Positions 1 to 7,523 of a DNA stretch of 33,552 nucleotides are shown one piece after another. Location of the stretch: positions 1 to 33,552 of the IMG/VR virus record IMGVR_UViG_3300017527_000417; one strand, 5' to 3'. Position numbers and translations under genes: made by a program. The notes under the pieces were generated by a model. It was not told the origin of the DNA, searched no databases, and saw only the letters and a program-made list of their open reading frames with translations. This DNA is from a virus. How positions within the stretch are numbered: position 1 is the first letter of the stretch; each line of letters opens with the position of its first letter.

Positions 1-353
1 CGCGTGAAGATGATGTTGAATTAGCAGAGATGGAAGAACAGCAGGTATATGAGATTATCCAACGTCAGCAGGAGGTGTATAATATTAAAGAGCCTAAGCT
101 GCCGAAAGATAAGAAATTGCATATTGATTTTCATGAGATTAACTTTCCTATTAACCAGGGTGAAGAAATTGAACGTTGGGGCTGGGAGTTTGAGCAGAAT
201 ATTAGTACACCTGTTGATTACATACAATCTAAAGAGGGCTTAACCCAGGAAGAGGCAGAGGAAAGATATGTAGCTAATAAGGAATTGAATACAGAATTGA
301 GCCCTGTGCAGAAAGCTTTTAACGAAGCTTTAAATGAACCTGAAGAAGAATGA
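1..353 (+). CDS. Portal protein, C-terminal part (continues from 32502-33552)
   Basis: This is the 3' end of the portal gene whose 5' part lies at 32502-33552. The reading frame is open from base 3, and bases 1-9 duplicate the last 9 bases of the window. Joining base 33552 to base 10 keeps the frame and gives 464 residues, a normal size for SPP1 gp6-like portals. The tail has the pattern usual in this family: an acidic helix, then a DFHEIxFP-type segment, then a segment reading SKEGLTQEEAEERY. The stop overlaps the next start (350), as expected for portal followed by head-morphogenesis protein. An ATG at 30 could be taken as a start, but it is internal. Confidence 0.85.
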   Translation, partial: REDDVELAEMEEQQVYEIIQRQQEVYNIKEPKLPKDKKLHIDFHEINFPINQGEEIERWGWEFEQNISTPVDYIQSKEGLTQEEAEERYVANKELNTELSPVQKAFNEALNEPEEE

Positions 354-1093
354 GCCTACAAAGCATATTAAAAAGTAAAGAGAAGTTTATAGGTGATTTG
401 CTCGATACATTCAACGGGCAATGGGAGAAGATGTCGCCAGTGCTTCAAAAGAGCTTGACGACTCTTTTTCGTTCGGGTGAGTTTTCGACGGATGCTATAC
501 AATTAATTTTTCAAGAAGCGGGTTTTAATGATTTGGTTGGTGAAGTTGCTGCTAATTATAACCAAATGTTCAAATATTCAAGACAAATGTCCCAGGAATT
601 GGGATATAAGTTTTTACTTACAGAAAAGAATATAAAGCTATTTGATGCAGCGAATAAGTTAAACTTAGAAGACTTATTAAATGTGCGCTCTAGTATAGCA
701 ACTGACTTAAAACGATTTTATATAGAAGCCAGTCTCGAAGAGCGCACTGTTAAAGGAATTAGACAAGGCTTTGATGGATTATTTAAAAAGATGGGTAGAA
801 ATTTAGGTGCTGAGATTAGTACGGGGATTCGTTCGTATGAATCGGCTATTGACTTGAAAAGTATGGAGGCCGGTGGAATAGAGAAATTTGTGTATGTAGG
901 CCCGTTCGATGGTAAGACAAGAGATAGCTGTTCAGCAACATTATCTAATCCGTTGCAGCAAACAGGCTGGACAGCAGCACAAGTAGAAGCTAGTGAGACG
1001 CCTTTTATTCAGAGGGGCGGCTTTAATTGTAGACACAGATGGCTGGCTTATGCTGGTGAATTTACAAGAATACAAACGGCAGTATTACCATAG
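350..1093 (+). CDS. Minor head / head morphogenesis protein (SPP1 gp7, Mu gpF type)
   Basis: A 247-residue protein encoded directly after the portal with a 4-base overlap. The C-terminal third holds the family signature: FVYVGPFDG at residues 180-188, a DGKTRDSC segment ending at Cys194, and GGFNCRHRW at 223-231 with Cys227 and His229. In the SPP1 gp7/Mu gpF family this Cys/His-containing domain marks the minor head protein, which joins the procapsid with the portal and affects DNA ejection. The N-terminal 170 residues are helical. Order and length both fit this role. Confidence 0.85.
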   Translation: MSLQSILKSKEKFIGDLLDTFNGQWEKMSPVLQKSLTTLFRSGEFSTDAIQLIFQEAGFNDLVGEVAANYNQMFKYSRQMSQELGYKFLLTEKNIKLFDAANKLNLEDLLNVRSSIATDLKRFYIEASLEERTVKGIRQGFDGLFKKMGRNLGAEISTGIRSYESAIDLKSMEAGGIEKFVYVGPFDGKTRDSCSATLSNPLQQTGWTAAQVEASETPFIQRGGFNCRHRWLAYAGEFTRIQTAVLP

Positions 1094-1107
1094 GATGGCT
1101 TTTGTAA

Positions 1108-1605
1108 ATGGCAACTAAAACAAACTTCGACAAAATAAAGCTATTTGAGCCATCCGCAATGCGGGGTTTGGCTCATAGATATGAAAGAGTATTTGACCAA
1201 CGTGTATTCGAAGATGGCAAGGATTATAGAGGGAAGCAATTTCCTGAGTATAAGACAAGCTATAAAAAGCTGCTTGCGAAAGACTTTACCAAGAAAGACG
1301 GTGGTAGATACAAAGGCTATGAAGGCGGAAGTTTAACAACCGGTGGTAAAAAAGTATCTAAAAGATTGCCCGAGTTAAGAGGTATTACAAGAGATAGTTT
1401 AAAGCCTGGTAAAGTAGGCACTGATTATTTTCAATTAGTCTTTACTGGTGAAGGTGGCTTTTTAGCTGATGCTTTATCTAAGAAGGGTAGAGATTTTATT
1501 GAAGATATACCGAGTAAGGAAAAGACCTGGCTAATTAAAGAGCTTGGTAAATTAGTTGATAAGCAGTACGACAAGATACCTGATGTAATAAACTTAGGAA
1601 AATGA
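1108..1605 (+). CDS. Probable virion morphogenesis protein
   Basis: A 165-residue basic protein between the minor head protein and a lipoprotein gene. It is rich in Lys, Gly, Tyr and Arg in the middle (a KKDGGRYKGYEGG segment) and has a helical C-terminus. The position and the short basic character are like small phage morphogenesis proteins of the Mu gpG or tail-completion kind, but I see no diagnostic motif. The ATG at 1108 follows a gap of 14 bases and has no strong ribosome-binding site. Confidence 0.5.
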   Translation: MATKTNFDKIKLFEPSAMRGLAHRYERVFDQRVFEDGKDYRGKQFPEYKTSYKKLLAKDFTKKDGGRYKGYEGGSLTTGGKKVSKRLPELRGITRDSLKPGKVGTDYFQLVFTGEGGFLADALSKKGRDFIEDIPSKEKTWLIKELGKLVDKQYDKIPDVINLGK

Positions 1606-1606
1606 T

Positions 1607-2065
1607 ATGAAATATTTAATGATAGTAGTTTTATTTTTAATCAGTTGTGAGACTAATATACCAAACGCAATATATGGTAATTTATATGAGGATGATGTTT
1701 TTGTAACCATACCAACAGCTAATGAATTCCACCAGTTAAAACCGATAACGAAATTTTATTCTGATAGTGTCGATTCAGTAGATAGTAAACTAGTTATTAA
1801 AAGTTCCGGCCCTTATTACGTTGGGTTTTCTTTAAGTTTTAACACAGGGGATTTAGCTAGTTATCATATAGCAGTATTTAAGAACGATATTAAACAAGAT
1901 AATTTAAGTGTTGAACGTAGCGGCGGAAGTTCTTTTGCAAATGCTGGTGCTAACGGGATATTAAACTTAAGTATGAATGATACACTAAGTATCAAAGTAA
2001 ATTCAACGGGGCAGCAATTAAACTATAGTCATGTTAGTTTTTTAGTTGTAAAGGTCGGCAAATGA
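1607..2065 (+). CDS. Secreted lipoprotein with a C1q/TNF-like beta-sandwich
   Basis: A 152-residue protein that begins with a short lipoprotein signal peptide: hydrophobic residues 4-12, then the lipobox LISC with Cys14 as the acylated residue. It is expected to be a membrane-anchored lipoprotein. Residues 65-152 are beta-rich, with a GPYYVGFSLSF start, a central loop, and an LSMNDTLSIKV strand before a final strand. This order recalls the C1q/TNF jelly-roll found in many phage fibre proteins. The ATG lies one base after the previous stop and the gene overlaps the next by 4 bases, so it belongs to the head operon. Phage lipoproteins in such places often exclude superinfecting phage; that role is inferred from position only. 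Confidence 0.65.
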   Translation: MKYLMIVVLFLISCETNIPNAIYGNLYEDDVFVTIPTANEFHQLKPITKFYSDSVDSVDSKLVIKSSGPYYVGFSLSFNTGDLASYHIAVFKNDIKQDNLSVERSGGSSFANAGANGILNLSMNDTLSIKVNSTGQQLNYSHVSFLVVKVGK

Positions 2066-2661
2066 ACCCAGTAAGAGAACTAGATAAGATTACACCAAAA
2101 GAAGGTATATATAGTCTGGCTGATTCATCTATATATGAAATATATGATCGGGCTATTGAATATTTTAATAGTGGTGTATTCGTTGAACTTGGTAGTTTCT
2201 ATGGTGGTTCGTCCTATTATCTGGCTGATAAGATAAGGAAGTCTGGTAAGGATATTAAATTATATTGTGTTGATGTATGGGAAAGAATACCACGAGAAGA
2301 TACAAAGATAGAATTATCAGATGGAAGATTTGCGGAATACGTTGATTTTTACAAAGATATTGAAGGCAGTATTTTTAATAAGTTTTGGGATAACGTAAAA
2401 GAGTTCTCTGATATTATAAGACCTTTACAATGTGATTCTGCGTTAGCTGCGGGATTATTTGATAAGGTTGATTTTGTTTTTTTAGATGCAGATCATTCTT
2501 ATGTGGGTGTGTGGAATGATTTAATTGCTTGGAAAGATAAATGTAAATGGCTGGCAGGACATGATTATAATTTACATGTTTGGCAAGCGGTTAATGAATT
2601 GTTTAACGAAAGCGAAATTGAGAACGTACAGGAAATGAGTTTTTTGATAAAGCGCGCATAA
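2062..2661 (+). CDS. SAM-dependent methyltransferase, class I (Methyltransf_24-like)
   Basis: A 199-residue protein with a glycine-rich SAM-binding loop (VELGSFYGGSS, about residues 41-51) and a later acidic strand DFVFLDADHSY (about 137-147). This pairing is typical of the Methyltransf_24 family, which modifies sugars and small molecules rather than DNA. There is no DPPY or PCQ motif, so it is probably not a DNA methylase. It overlaps the lipoprotein gene by 4 bases and sits inside the head operon, with a glycosyltransferase downstream at 4684. The two may act together in decorating a glycan or virion protein; that link is an inference. Confidence 0.7.
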   Translation: MNPVRELDKITPKEGIYSLADSSIYEIYDRAIEYFNSGVFVELGSFYGGSSYYLADKIRKSGKDIKLYCVDVWERIPREDTKIELSDGRFAEYVDFYKDIEGSIFNKFWDNVKEFSDIIRPLQCDSALAAGLFDKVDFVFLDADHSYVGVWNDLIAWKDKCKWLAGHDYNLHVWQAVNELFNESEIENVQEMSFLIKRA

Positions 2662-2670
2662 TATTCGTAG

Positions 2671-2704
2671 TATTTGCAACTTGTTCGTATTATACGTAAA
2701 TTGT
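2671..2704 (+). promoter_or_regulatory. Candidate late promoter before scaffold/capsid genes
   Basis: In the 74-base gap before the scaffold gene, TTTG at 2673-2676 is followed after exactly 20 bases by TAAATTGT at 2697-2704. This resembles the -33 TTTG / -7 TAnnTTTG promoters of Bacteroidota. The block TATTTGCAACTT recurs exactly at 30164-30175 before the terminase genes, with the same 20-base spacing. The gap also has two copies of TTGTTCGTA (2681-2689 and 2701-2709) and the palindrome-like CGTATTATACG. Confidence 0.55.
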
Positions 2705-2735
2705 TCGTACTTTTAATAACTTAAAGGGAAATATT

Positions 2736-3293
2736 ATGGCTGACGAGCCGGTAATTACGGATGCTCCTACTGATGAGCCTAAACAACAGGTAGTATTTAA
2801 TTCACAAGCGGACTTTGACGCTGTTATACAGAATAGACTAGCTAAAGAAAAGGCTAAGTATACTGATTATGACACAACAAAGGATGAACTGGAAAAACTT
2901 CGCCAGGAAAAAAAGGAACGTGATGAGCTGGAGTTATCAGAACTAGACAAAGCAAAAAAACAGGCTGAAGAAAGCAAGCTTGAAATTGATCGGCTTAAGA
3001 CTTTTGAAACAAAAGATATTGAGCGTACAAAGAAGCTTGAAGAGTCATTTGATAAGAAACTTGATGAAAGTGATTTATCAGATGAAGAGAAAGATTTATT
3101 TACTGGTTTGCCTGTTGAAAAAAAGATTCCTTTGCTTGAAAAAGTGATAGCTTCTAAAACGGTAACACCTCCCAGCAGTGCGGGTAAATATCCTGGCGTT
3201 GGTGAACCAACAAAAGAGCAAATACTTGCTATGGACAACGGGCCGGCAAAAACAATTGCCTGGACAAAGTTTAGGAATGCTGGCGGGGTATAA
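2736..3293 (+). CDS. Capsid scaffolding protein
   Basis: A 185-residue, highly charged, mostly alpha-helical protein with long Glu/Lys/Leu coiled-coil segments (about residues 45-125), directly upstream of the major capsid gene. The start of the helical part (FNSQADFDAVIQNRLAKEKAK) matches the common phage scaffold pattern in which an F..QxxxDxxIxxRLAxExxK segment precedes the coiled coil. Scaffolds assemble with the capsid protein inside the procapsid and leave before DNA packaging. The ATG is preceded by AAAGGGAA. It is probably the first gene transcribed from the promoter-like sequence at 2671-2704. Confidence 0.8.
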   Translation: MADEPVITDAPTDEPKQQVVFNSQADFDAVIQNRLAKEKAKYTDYDTTKDELEKLRQEKKERDELELSELDKAKKQAEESKLEIDRLKTFETKDIERTKKLEESFDKKLDESDLSDEEKDLFTGLPVEKKIPLLEKVIASKTVTPPSSAGKYPGVGEPTKEQILAMDNGPAKTIAWTKFRNAGGV

Positions 3294-3315
3294 TTTTTAA
3301 ATACAAGGATGTATA

Positions 3316-4447
3316 ATGGCTAATCAAAGTTTAGTTGCTGCCATTACTGAGTTGATCAAATGGAGGTCGTTTTAGTCAGAAATGATTAAAATTATTATCG
3401 GGCAATATCGGTGAAAGCTGAGATGCTAATACCGAGATAAACAAAAGAATTAAAAAACTTTTGTCATCGTAACGCATAGCAGGTGAAACTTGAGAAAGAA
3501 TATAATCCTGCCACGAGTGTCCGGCATCTTAACAAGAAATTGAAAGATGAAAATGTATGCTGAACTTGCACGAAATGGAAGTGTAAGAACTAAAAGATAA
3601 AAAGCTTTTAGGATAACAAAATTGCCCTGAGATTACACAAGATGTGGATATGATATATCAGAATGCAGCAATAGGGCGTGGGCTCGTGAATTATCAAGAG
3701 CACCCAGGCGAAGGGGTTATAGTAGAGTTTCCAGTTTTTGATGAAGTAAGTGGATCAGCATCACCTGGAGAAGGAACTGAGCCGACGGCTCAAACGCTGA
3801 ACGTGACGATGCCGACCGCGACTATGGCGAAGCGGTCAGTTTTCGTCCAGTTGTCAGGTTTGGCAATTAAAGGTGCAGGAAGCAAGATTGTTTCTCAAAT
3901 TGGTGCTACAATGGGCATGGCGAAAGCCAAACAAGACGACGCCCAAATTTTTTCGATTGTTACGGCCACGACGGATTTCTCGAGTTCTGTGGGTGCAACA
4001 AATACAGCAATGTCAATTACAGTTGCTTTGGCTGGTTTGTTGTTAATTCAACAGGCAGAAGTTGCAGAAACTATTAATTGCGTGGTTGATGCTAATGGAT
4101 ATAATGATATTCGTACAGGCTTGTTACCTGTAGCAAATGACGATACAATAACAGGTGCATTAACAGATACAGTTTCAATTAACGGTTTGGCTTCAAGAGC
4201 TTACGGAATGAACTGGTATGTAACAGAGCGTATCGGCTCAGGTACTGTAGATGCCACAACTGAAGTAACAAATGGATTGATTTTTGTTAAGTCAGCTATT
4301 GGTTATGCACATGCTTGGAGTCCTGGGAATAATGGGCTTGAGATAGATAGAATAGCATCTTCTGATGTTAGCAATCTTATCTTGAACTATTATGATTCAG
4401 CAATTGTTACTAAGCCTACAGGAATAGTAAAAGTAGCTTACGTATAG
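3316..4447 (+). CDS. Major capsid protein, split by a group I intron (join 3316-3356, 3625-4447)
   Basis: The start MANQSLVAAITELI at 3316 hits a stop 12 codons further if read straight through. Removing 3357-3624 joins exon 1 (41 nt) to exon 2 (823 nt) in frame and gives 287 residues. The junction then reads AITELI-PEITQDVDMIY, which matches the N-terminal pattern of common phage capsid proteins that begin MANxxxTxLxDLIPEI. The rest (GLVNYQEHPGEGVIVEFPVF, then a long alpha/beta body) looks like an HK97-fold capsid protein encoded right after the scaffold. Without splicing only a GTG at 3644 could start it, which would lose the N-terminal arm and has no ribosome-binding site. Confidence 0.8.
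3357..3624 (+). other. Group I intron (probable IA type), no internal ORF
   Basis: The 268-nt insert follows group I rules: the last exon base is U (3356) and the last intron base is G (3624). Pairings fit the group I order. P1 is exon 3353-3356 with 3366-3369. P2 is a 9-bp hairpin, 3370-3378 with 3383-3391, closed by a GAAA tetraloop. P3 is 3398-3403 with 3519-3524. P4 is 3408-3412 with 3431-3435. P5 is 3416-3418 with 3425-3427. P6 is 3441-3447 with 3458-3464. P7, with one bulged base, is 3474-3480 with 3555-3560. P8 is 3525-3530 with 3544-3549. P9 is 3565-3571 with 3581-3587, and P9.1 is 3590-3596 with 3605-3611. The extra sequence between P7 and the P3 3' strand is characteristic of subgroup IA. 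P1 and P10 are weak, so the exact 5' site is less certain than the intron itself. Confidence 0.78.
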
Positions 4448-4455
4448 GGGTTTGA

Positions 4456-4674
4456 ATGAACCAAGTAAAAAAAACTGGAGCTGTGAAAACGGCTCCTTTT
4501 AACGTTGATAAATTAACCGAAGATCAATTAGAACTGGCTGTCGAAAAATGGTGCGGTGTTCATCCCAGGTATATGTGGTTTAGAGGGGCATCGATCGATA
4601 TTGATCAGTATAAGCTTTCAATGGATGGCATAAATTGGCCAGGGTTCGTGGAGAAGAAGTTTCAACCAAAATAA
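4456..4674 (+). CDS. Small conserved-looking protein after the capsid gene
   Basis: A 72-residue protein with no motif that I recognise. It has a Lys-rich start, an acidic helix (LTEDQLELAVEKW) and a C-terminal half with several aromatic residues. It begins 8 bases after the capsid stop and ends 9 bases before the glycosyltransferase gene, so it is part of the capsid operon. Its place, directly after the capsid gene, is where head decoration or connector proteins often lie, but I cannot assign a function. Confidence 0.5.
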   Translation: MNQVKKTGAVKTAPFNVDKLTEDQLELAVEKWCGVHPRYMWFRGASIDIDQYKLSMDGINWPGFVEKKFQPK

Positions 4675-4683
4675 GGAAGTTTT

Positions 4684-5577
4684 TTGAGACATAAGAATAT
4701 AGTTGTATTTATCCCAAAGGCTGGTTCAAGGCCAAGCTATGATGCAAAATTTGTTGAATCATTCATAGCGGCTAAAGACTATCTGCATGCTAAAGCTAGT
4801 GAAATTCCTTTTACTTTTACTATTAGTCAATATTTTAGCCATACTTTTCCAATTGATGCTAATCGAAATGAATGCATTTCTATGGCCATAAAGAATGATA
4901 TTGATTTATCCATCTTCTTTGACACTGACCATGTTATTCAAACAGATACATTATTGAAACTAATTAAACACGATCTTCCGGTAGTCGCTGGTGTTTATTG
5001 TAGCAAGGGTGAGCCATTTCCTCCTGTTGTTTATAGAGAGAATGATGGTAGTGTTGATTTTGATCTATTCAATGTCATTTACAAGATAGGTGATAAATCT
5101 ATTTATGAATATGAAGATTTATTCCCTGCTGATATGGTTGGCGGTGGATGTTTTGCAATTTCTTTAGATGTATTAAAGAAACTTAAAAAACCATACTGGA
5201 AGTATAGACCATTGCCGCAAGGATTGTTAACAGATGATGATAAGCAAGCTTTTAGTGGAAATACTGAGCTGGAGCGAGAGCTAGAGGAGACTTTAAAAGA
5301 TTGGTTGCCGGATACTAGATTTAAGATTGAAAATGATGTTCATAGTGCTACGGAGGATGTCTGGTTTTGGCGCAATGTTAGACAGGCTGGTTATCAGTTG
5401 ATGGTAGATCCTACTATAGTTTTACCTCATGGGCCTATTGATATGTGGGTAGATAAAGCAGTCTCAGAACATTGGTACAAGATGCGTGTTGAAGGTGCTG
5501 ACAAATTGAGTAATTGTACGATACCAGATCCTAAAAAGAATGGAAAGCATGCAAAAGCACAATCAACTAAAGGATAA
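4684..5577 (+). CDS. Glycosyltransferase, GT-A fold (family 2-like)
   Basis: A 297-residue protein with the N-terminal layout of GT-A glycosyltransferases: a beta strand near residues 5-10, an RNECISMAIKND helix, then IDLSIFFDTDH with the metal-binding DTD at 80-82. A second conserved part (DMVGGGCFAISLDVLKKL) and a later TEDVWFWRNVRQAGY segment are also usual in this family. It should transfer a sugar from a nucleotide-sugar donor. I chose the TTG start at 4684 because AAGGAA lies just upstream; the protein then starts RHKNIVVF. It sits among head genes, so capsid glycosylation or cell-surface modification are both possible. Confidence 0.75.
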   Translation: MRHKNIVVFIPKAGSRPSYDAKFVESFIAAKDYLHAKASEIPFTFTISQYFSHTFPIDANRNECISMAIKNDIDLSIFFDTDHVIQTDTLLKLIKHDLPVVAGVYCSKGEPFPPVVYRENDGSVDFDLFNVIYKIGDKSIYEYEDLFPADMVGGGCFAISLDVLKKLKKPYWKYRPLPQGLLTDDDKQAFSGNTELERELEETLKDWLPDTRFKIENDVHSATEDVWFWRNVRQAGYQLMVDPTIVLPHGPIDMWVDKAVSEHWYKMRVEGADKLSNCTIPDPKKNGKHAKAQSTKG

Positions 5578-5821
5578 TTTAGAGAGAGTAAAGGCAAAGT
5601 CTAAAGAAAGCTATATGAAGGAGAATCATACAGCAATGCCAAAGAAGATGCAAAAGAAGGAAGAAAAGGAATTGAGAAAAGCTGCAGTACATGCTGAGTC
5701 AAAGCTTCATGGGGTATGGAACCAGGAGAAGAGTAAAGCTATAGATGATTCAAAACGTCCTGAGTTTGGTTGTTATTTTGGTGGTGTTAATTTTGATAAA
5801 AATGGAAAGATCATAAGATGA
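5540..5821 (+). CDS. Small basic hypothetical protein
   Basis: A 93-residue, Lys-rich protein whose start (ATG 5540, or 5549 in the same frame) lies inside the end of the glycosyltransferase gene and whose stop overlaps the next start. It has a helical, charged middle (MPKKMQKKEEKELRKAA) and a C-terminal segment with GCYFGGVNF. I do not recognise a family. Tight coupling on both sides supports a real gene. Confidence 0.5.
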   Translation: MESMQKHNQLKDNLERVKAKSKESYMKENHTAMPKKMQKKEEKELRKAAVHAESKLHGVWNQEKSKAIDDSKRPEFGCYFGGVNFDKNGKIIR

Positions 5822-6231
5822 AATTTTTATATTTAATATTTATTGCTAGTTTCTTATTCGCACAGGGAAGGCCACAAACAAATGTATTATTCCCGTCTGG
5901 TCAGGATAGTATTTTAGAAACAGGAGCCTCGGACACATTACAATATCGTTTAGGTATTGGTGGTAAATGGAGTGCTTACTATACGCTGACAGAAACAATT
6001 ACAACAGCAGAAAAAGTTGCAGAGACGAATGAGGTAGTTGATTTGAGCGGTGATAGTAATTGGCAATGGGCAGAATTTGTACAATTAAAGATATATAACG
6101 GAGCCAGGAATATAACGAGTAATGTTTTCTATATAGGTGATAAGGCTGGAGCTGTTACGGCAATACTAGTTCCTGATTCGGTTAATGCAAATATTTTACT
6201 TTATACTAATAGTATTATAGGCGGGAACTGA
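5818..6231 (+). CDS. Secreted hypothetical protein in the head module
   Basis: A 137-residue protein with a clear Sec signal peptide: MKFLYLIFIASFLFAQ, probably cut near residue 16, with no lipobox Cys. The mature part is beta-rich and polar, with no domain I recognise. It starts inside the last codons of the previous gene. A signal peptide on a protein encoded between capsid and connector genes is odd, because virion parts are normally assembled in the cytoplasm. The ending Phe-Ala-Gln is like signal peptides of Bacteroidota and relatives. Confidence 0.6.
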   Translation: MKFLYLIFIASFLFAQGRPQTNVLFPSGQDSILETGASDTLQYRLGIGGKWSAYYTLTETITTAEKVAETNEVVDLSGDSNWQWAEFVQLKIYNGARNITSNVFYIGDKAGAVTAILVPDSVNANILLYTNSIIGGN

Positions 6232-6256
6232 TGAATCAGAATGAACGGAGTTCATA

Positions 6257-7261
6257 ATGCCTTACTGTAATATCACAACGGATTTACAGGATCTGTATAG
6301 AGGAAATTCAGATTTTACTCTGAAGCGCGAAGTTGAAAACTGGACGGCTACAAGCGGACAATCTAATACTTATGAAAAAGCTTTTGTAGGCTATACGGGT
6401 AACTGTTGGGAAAATGGAAATAAGCTTACTGTCAAAACAAGTATTGCTGAGGTTGAAGCTGCTGCTGCAAGTTGGTGGTATGATAGTGCTACTGATATAA
6501 TTTATATCCATCCAACAGGAAGCGGTGATCCGGCTGATTTTACTATCGAGATAGGCGTAGACCATGAAGACATGCTAACACGTTGCAGAAATCGAGCAAT
6601 GTCTCGCATGGATGCTTGGTTAAATAAGATAATGATTACACCTCTTATTGAACGTGAAGTAGATGATCATTTCACGGGTGGTTATGAAGAGCCTCTTGTG
6701 ACTGCTTGTGCTGCACTTACTCTTTACTATGCTATTAATCAGCGTGATCCACATGATGAAGATGCGCTTACTTTGTATAAGATGGCCTGGAACCCTGAGC
6801 CTTCAGATGATGCTGATGACAATGAAGTAAAAGGTATCATCAACATGTACTTAGAAGGCGACTTAGTCAGGGTTGACGACGTTTCGCCTCGCGAATCCGG
6901 TAATTACAATATCTTTCCTAACTCAAGCAACACGACAGCCGAGCCAGGTATACAACTCGAAGGAAATTTTACGGGCAGTACTTTCCAGATGTGGCGTATA
7001 ACGATAACAACCGGCGGTGCTCCTGATGGTACAATGATTTGGAAGTTCTCAGATGATGATGGTACTACAGATACACGTACAAGTATAACAAGTAAGACAA
7101 CAGGAACGAGTAATTTATTTGAAACAGTTTCGGGTGCTATTAAAGTAAAATTCACAGCTTCGACTTATACGGCTACAGATTATTGGCAGATTCAGTTATA
7201 TCCGATGGATAGCACTTTAGAGCAGGGAAGCAAGATAGGGAGTATTACTCTTTGCAGGTAA
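6257..7261 (+). CDS. Probable head-tail connector with a C-terminal beta domain
   Basis: A 334-residue protein. The first part (to about residue 200) is like phage head-completion/adaptor proteins: it begins YCNITTDLQDLY, has a DHEDMLTRCRNRAMSRMDAWL helix, and a later helix with EPLVTACAALTLYYAI. The last 120 residues form a beta-rich module with TFQMWRITITTGG, MIWKFSDDDG and TATDYWQIQLY, a pattern seen repeatedly in phage structural proteins. The position between capsid and tail-tube genes fits a connector. It could also be a neck or decoration protein. Confidence 0.6.
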   Translation: MPYCNITTDLQDLYRGNSDFTLKREVENWTATSGQSNTYEKAFVGYTGNCWENGNKLTVKTSIAEVEAAAASWWYDSATDIIYIHPTGSGDPADFTIEIGVDHEDMLTRCRNRAMSRMDAWLNKIMITPLIEREVDDHFTGGYEEPLVTACAALTLYYAINQRDPHDEDALTLYKMAWNPEPSDDADDNEVKGIINMYLEGDLVRVDDVSPRESGNYNIFPNSSNTTAEPGIQLEGNFTGSTFQMWRITITTGGAPDGTMIWKFSDDDGTTDTRTSITSKTTGTSNLFETVSGAIKVKFTASTYTATDYWQIQLYPMDSTLEQGSKIGSITLCR

Positions 7262-7328
7262 CGTAACCAGTGTGCAAACAATGCAATGAATAATATATAA
7301 CAAGGATGTTTTTTTTAAGGACATTAAT

Positions 7329-7523
7329 ATGAAAGTAACAGCAAGCCCAAGTTTTAATCAATATCGTATGATAGTATTAGGCTTGGAGAAAAAGGAATTT
7401 AGAGATTTGCAAAAGGGTAAAGTTATAGATGTTAAGAAAGACTTGGTTGATAAGAACCCTGATGCATATATAGAAGTGAAAGGAGCCAAGGATGGCAGCA
7501 CCAAACAGTCCGTACAAAGTTAG
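7329..7523 (+). CDS. Small hypothetical protein before the tail-tube gene
   Basis: A 64-residue Lys-rich protein that overlaps the start of the tail-tube gene by 32 bases. It begins MKVTASPSFNQYRMIV and has a KKEFRDLQKGKVIDV segment, suggesting a short beta/alpha fold. No family recognised. The 67 bases before it hold no gene; they include a T-rich run (7309-7316) and AAGGAC before the ATG. Confidence 0.5.
   Translation: MKVTASPSFNQYRMIVLGLEKKEFRDLQKGKVIDVKKDLVDKNPDAYIEVKGAKDGSTKQSVQS

Noticed and set aside
30-353. Separate small gene starting at ATG 30
   Set aside because: The frame is open to the window edge and continues the portal gene from the other end through the 9-base overlap.
2867-3238. 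Minus-strand ORF opposite the scaffold gene
   Set aside because: Very Ser/Phe-rich, a typical shadow of a Glu/Lys-rich coiled coil; no start signal.
3644-4447. Major capsid protein starting at the GTG at 3644
   Set aside because: No ribosome-binding site, and it lacks the normal N-terminal arm. The spliced form joins a proper MANQ start to the same frame.
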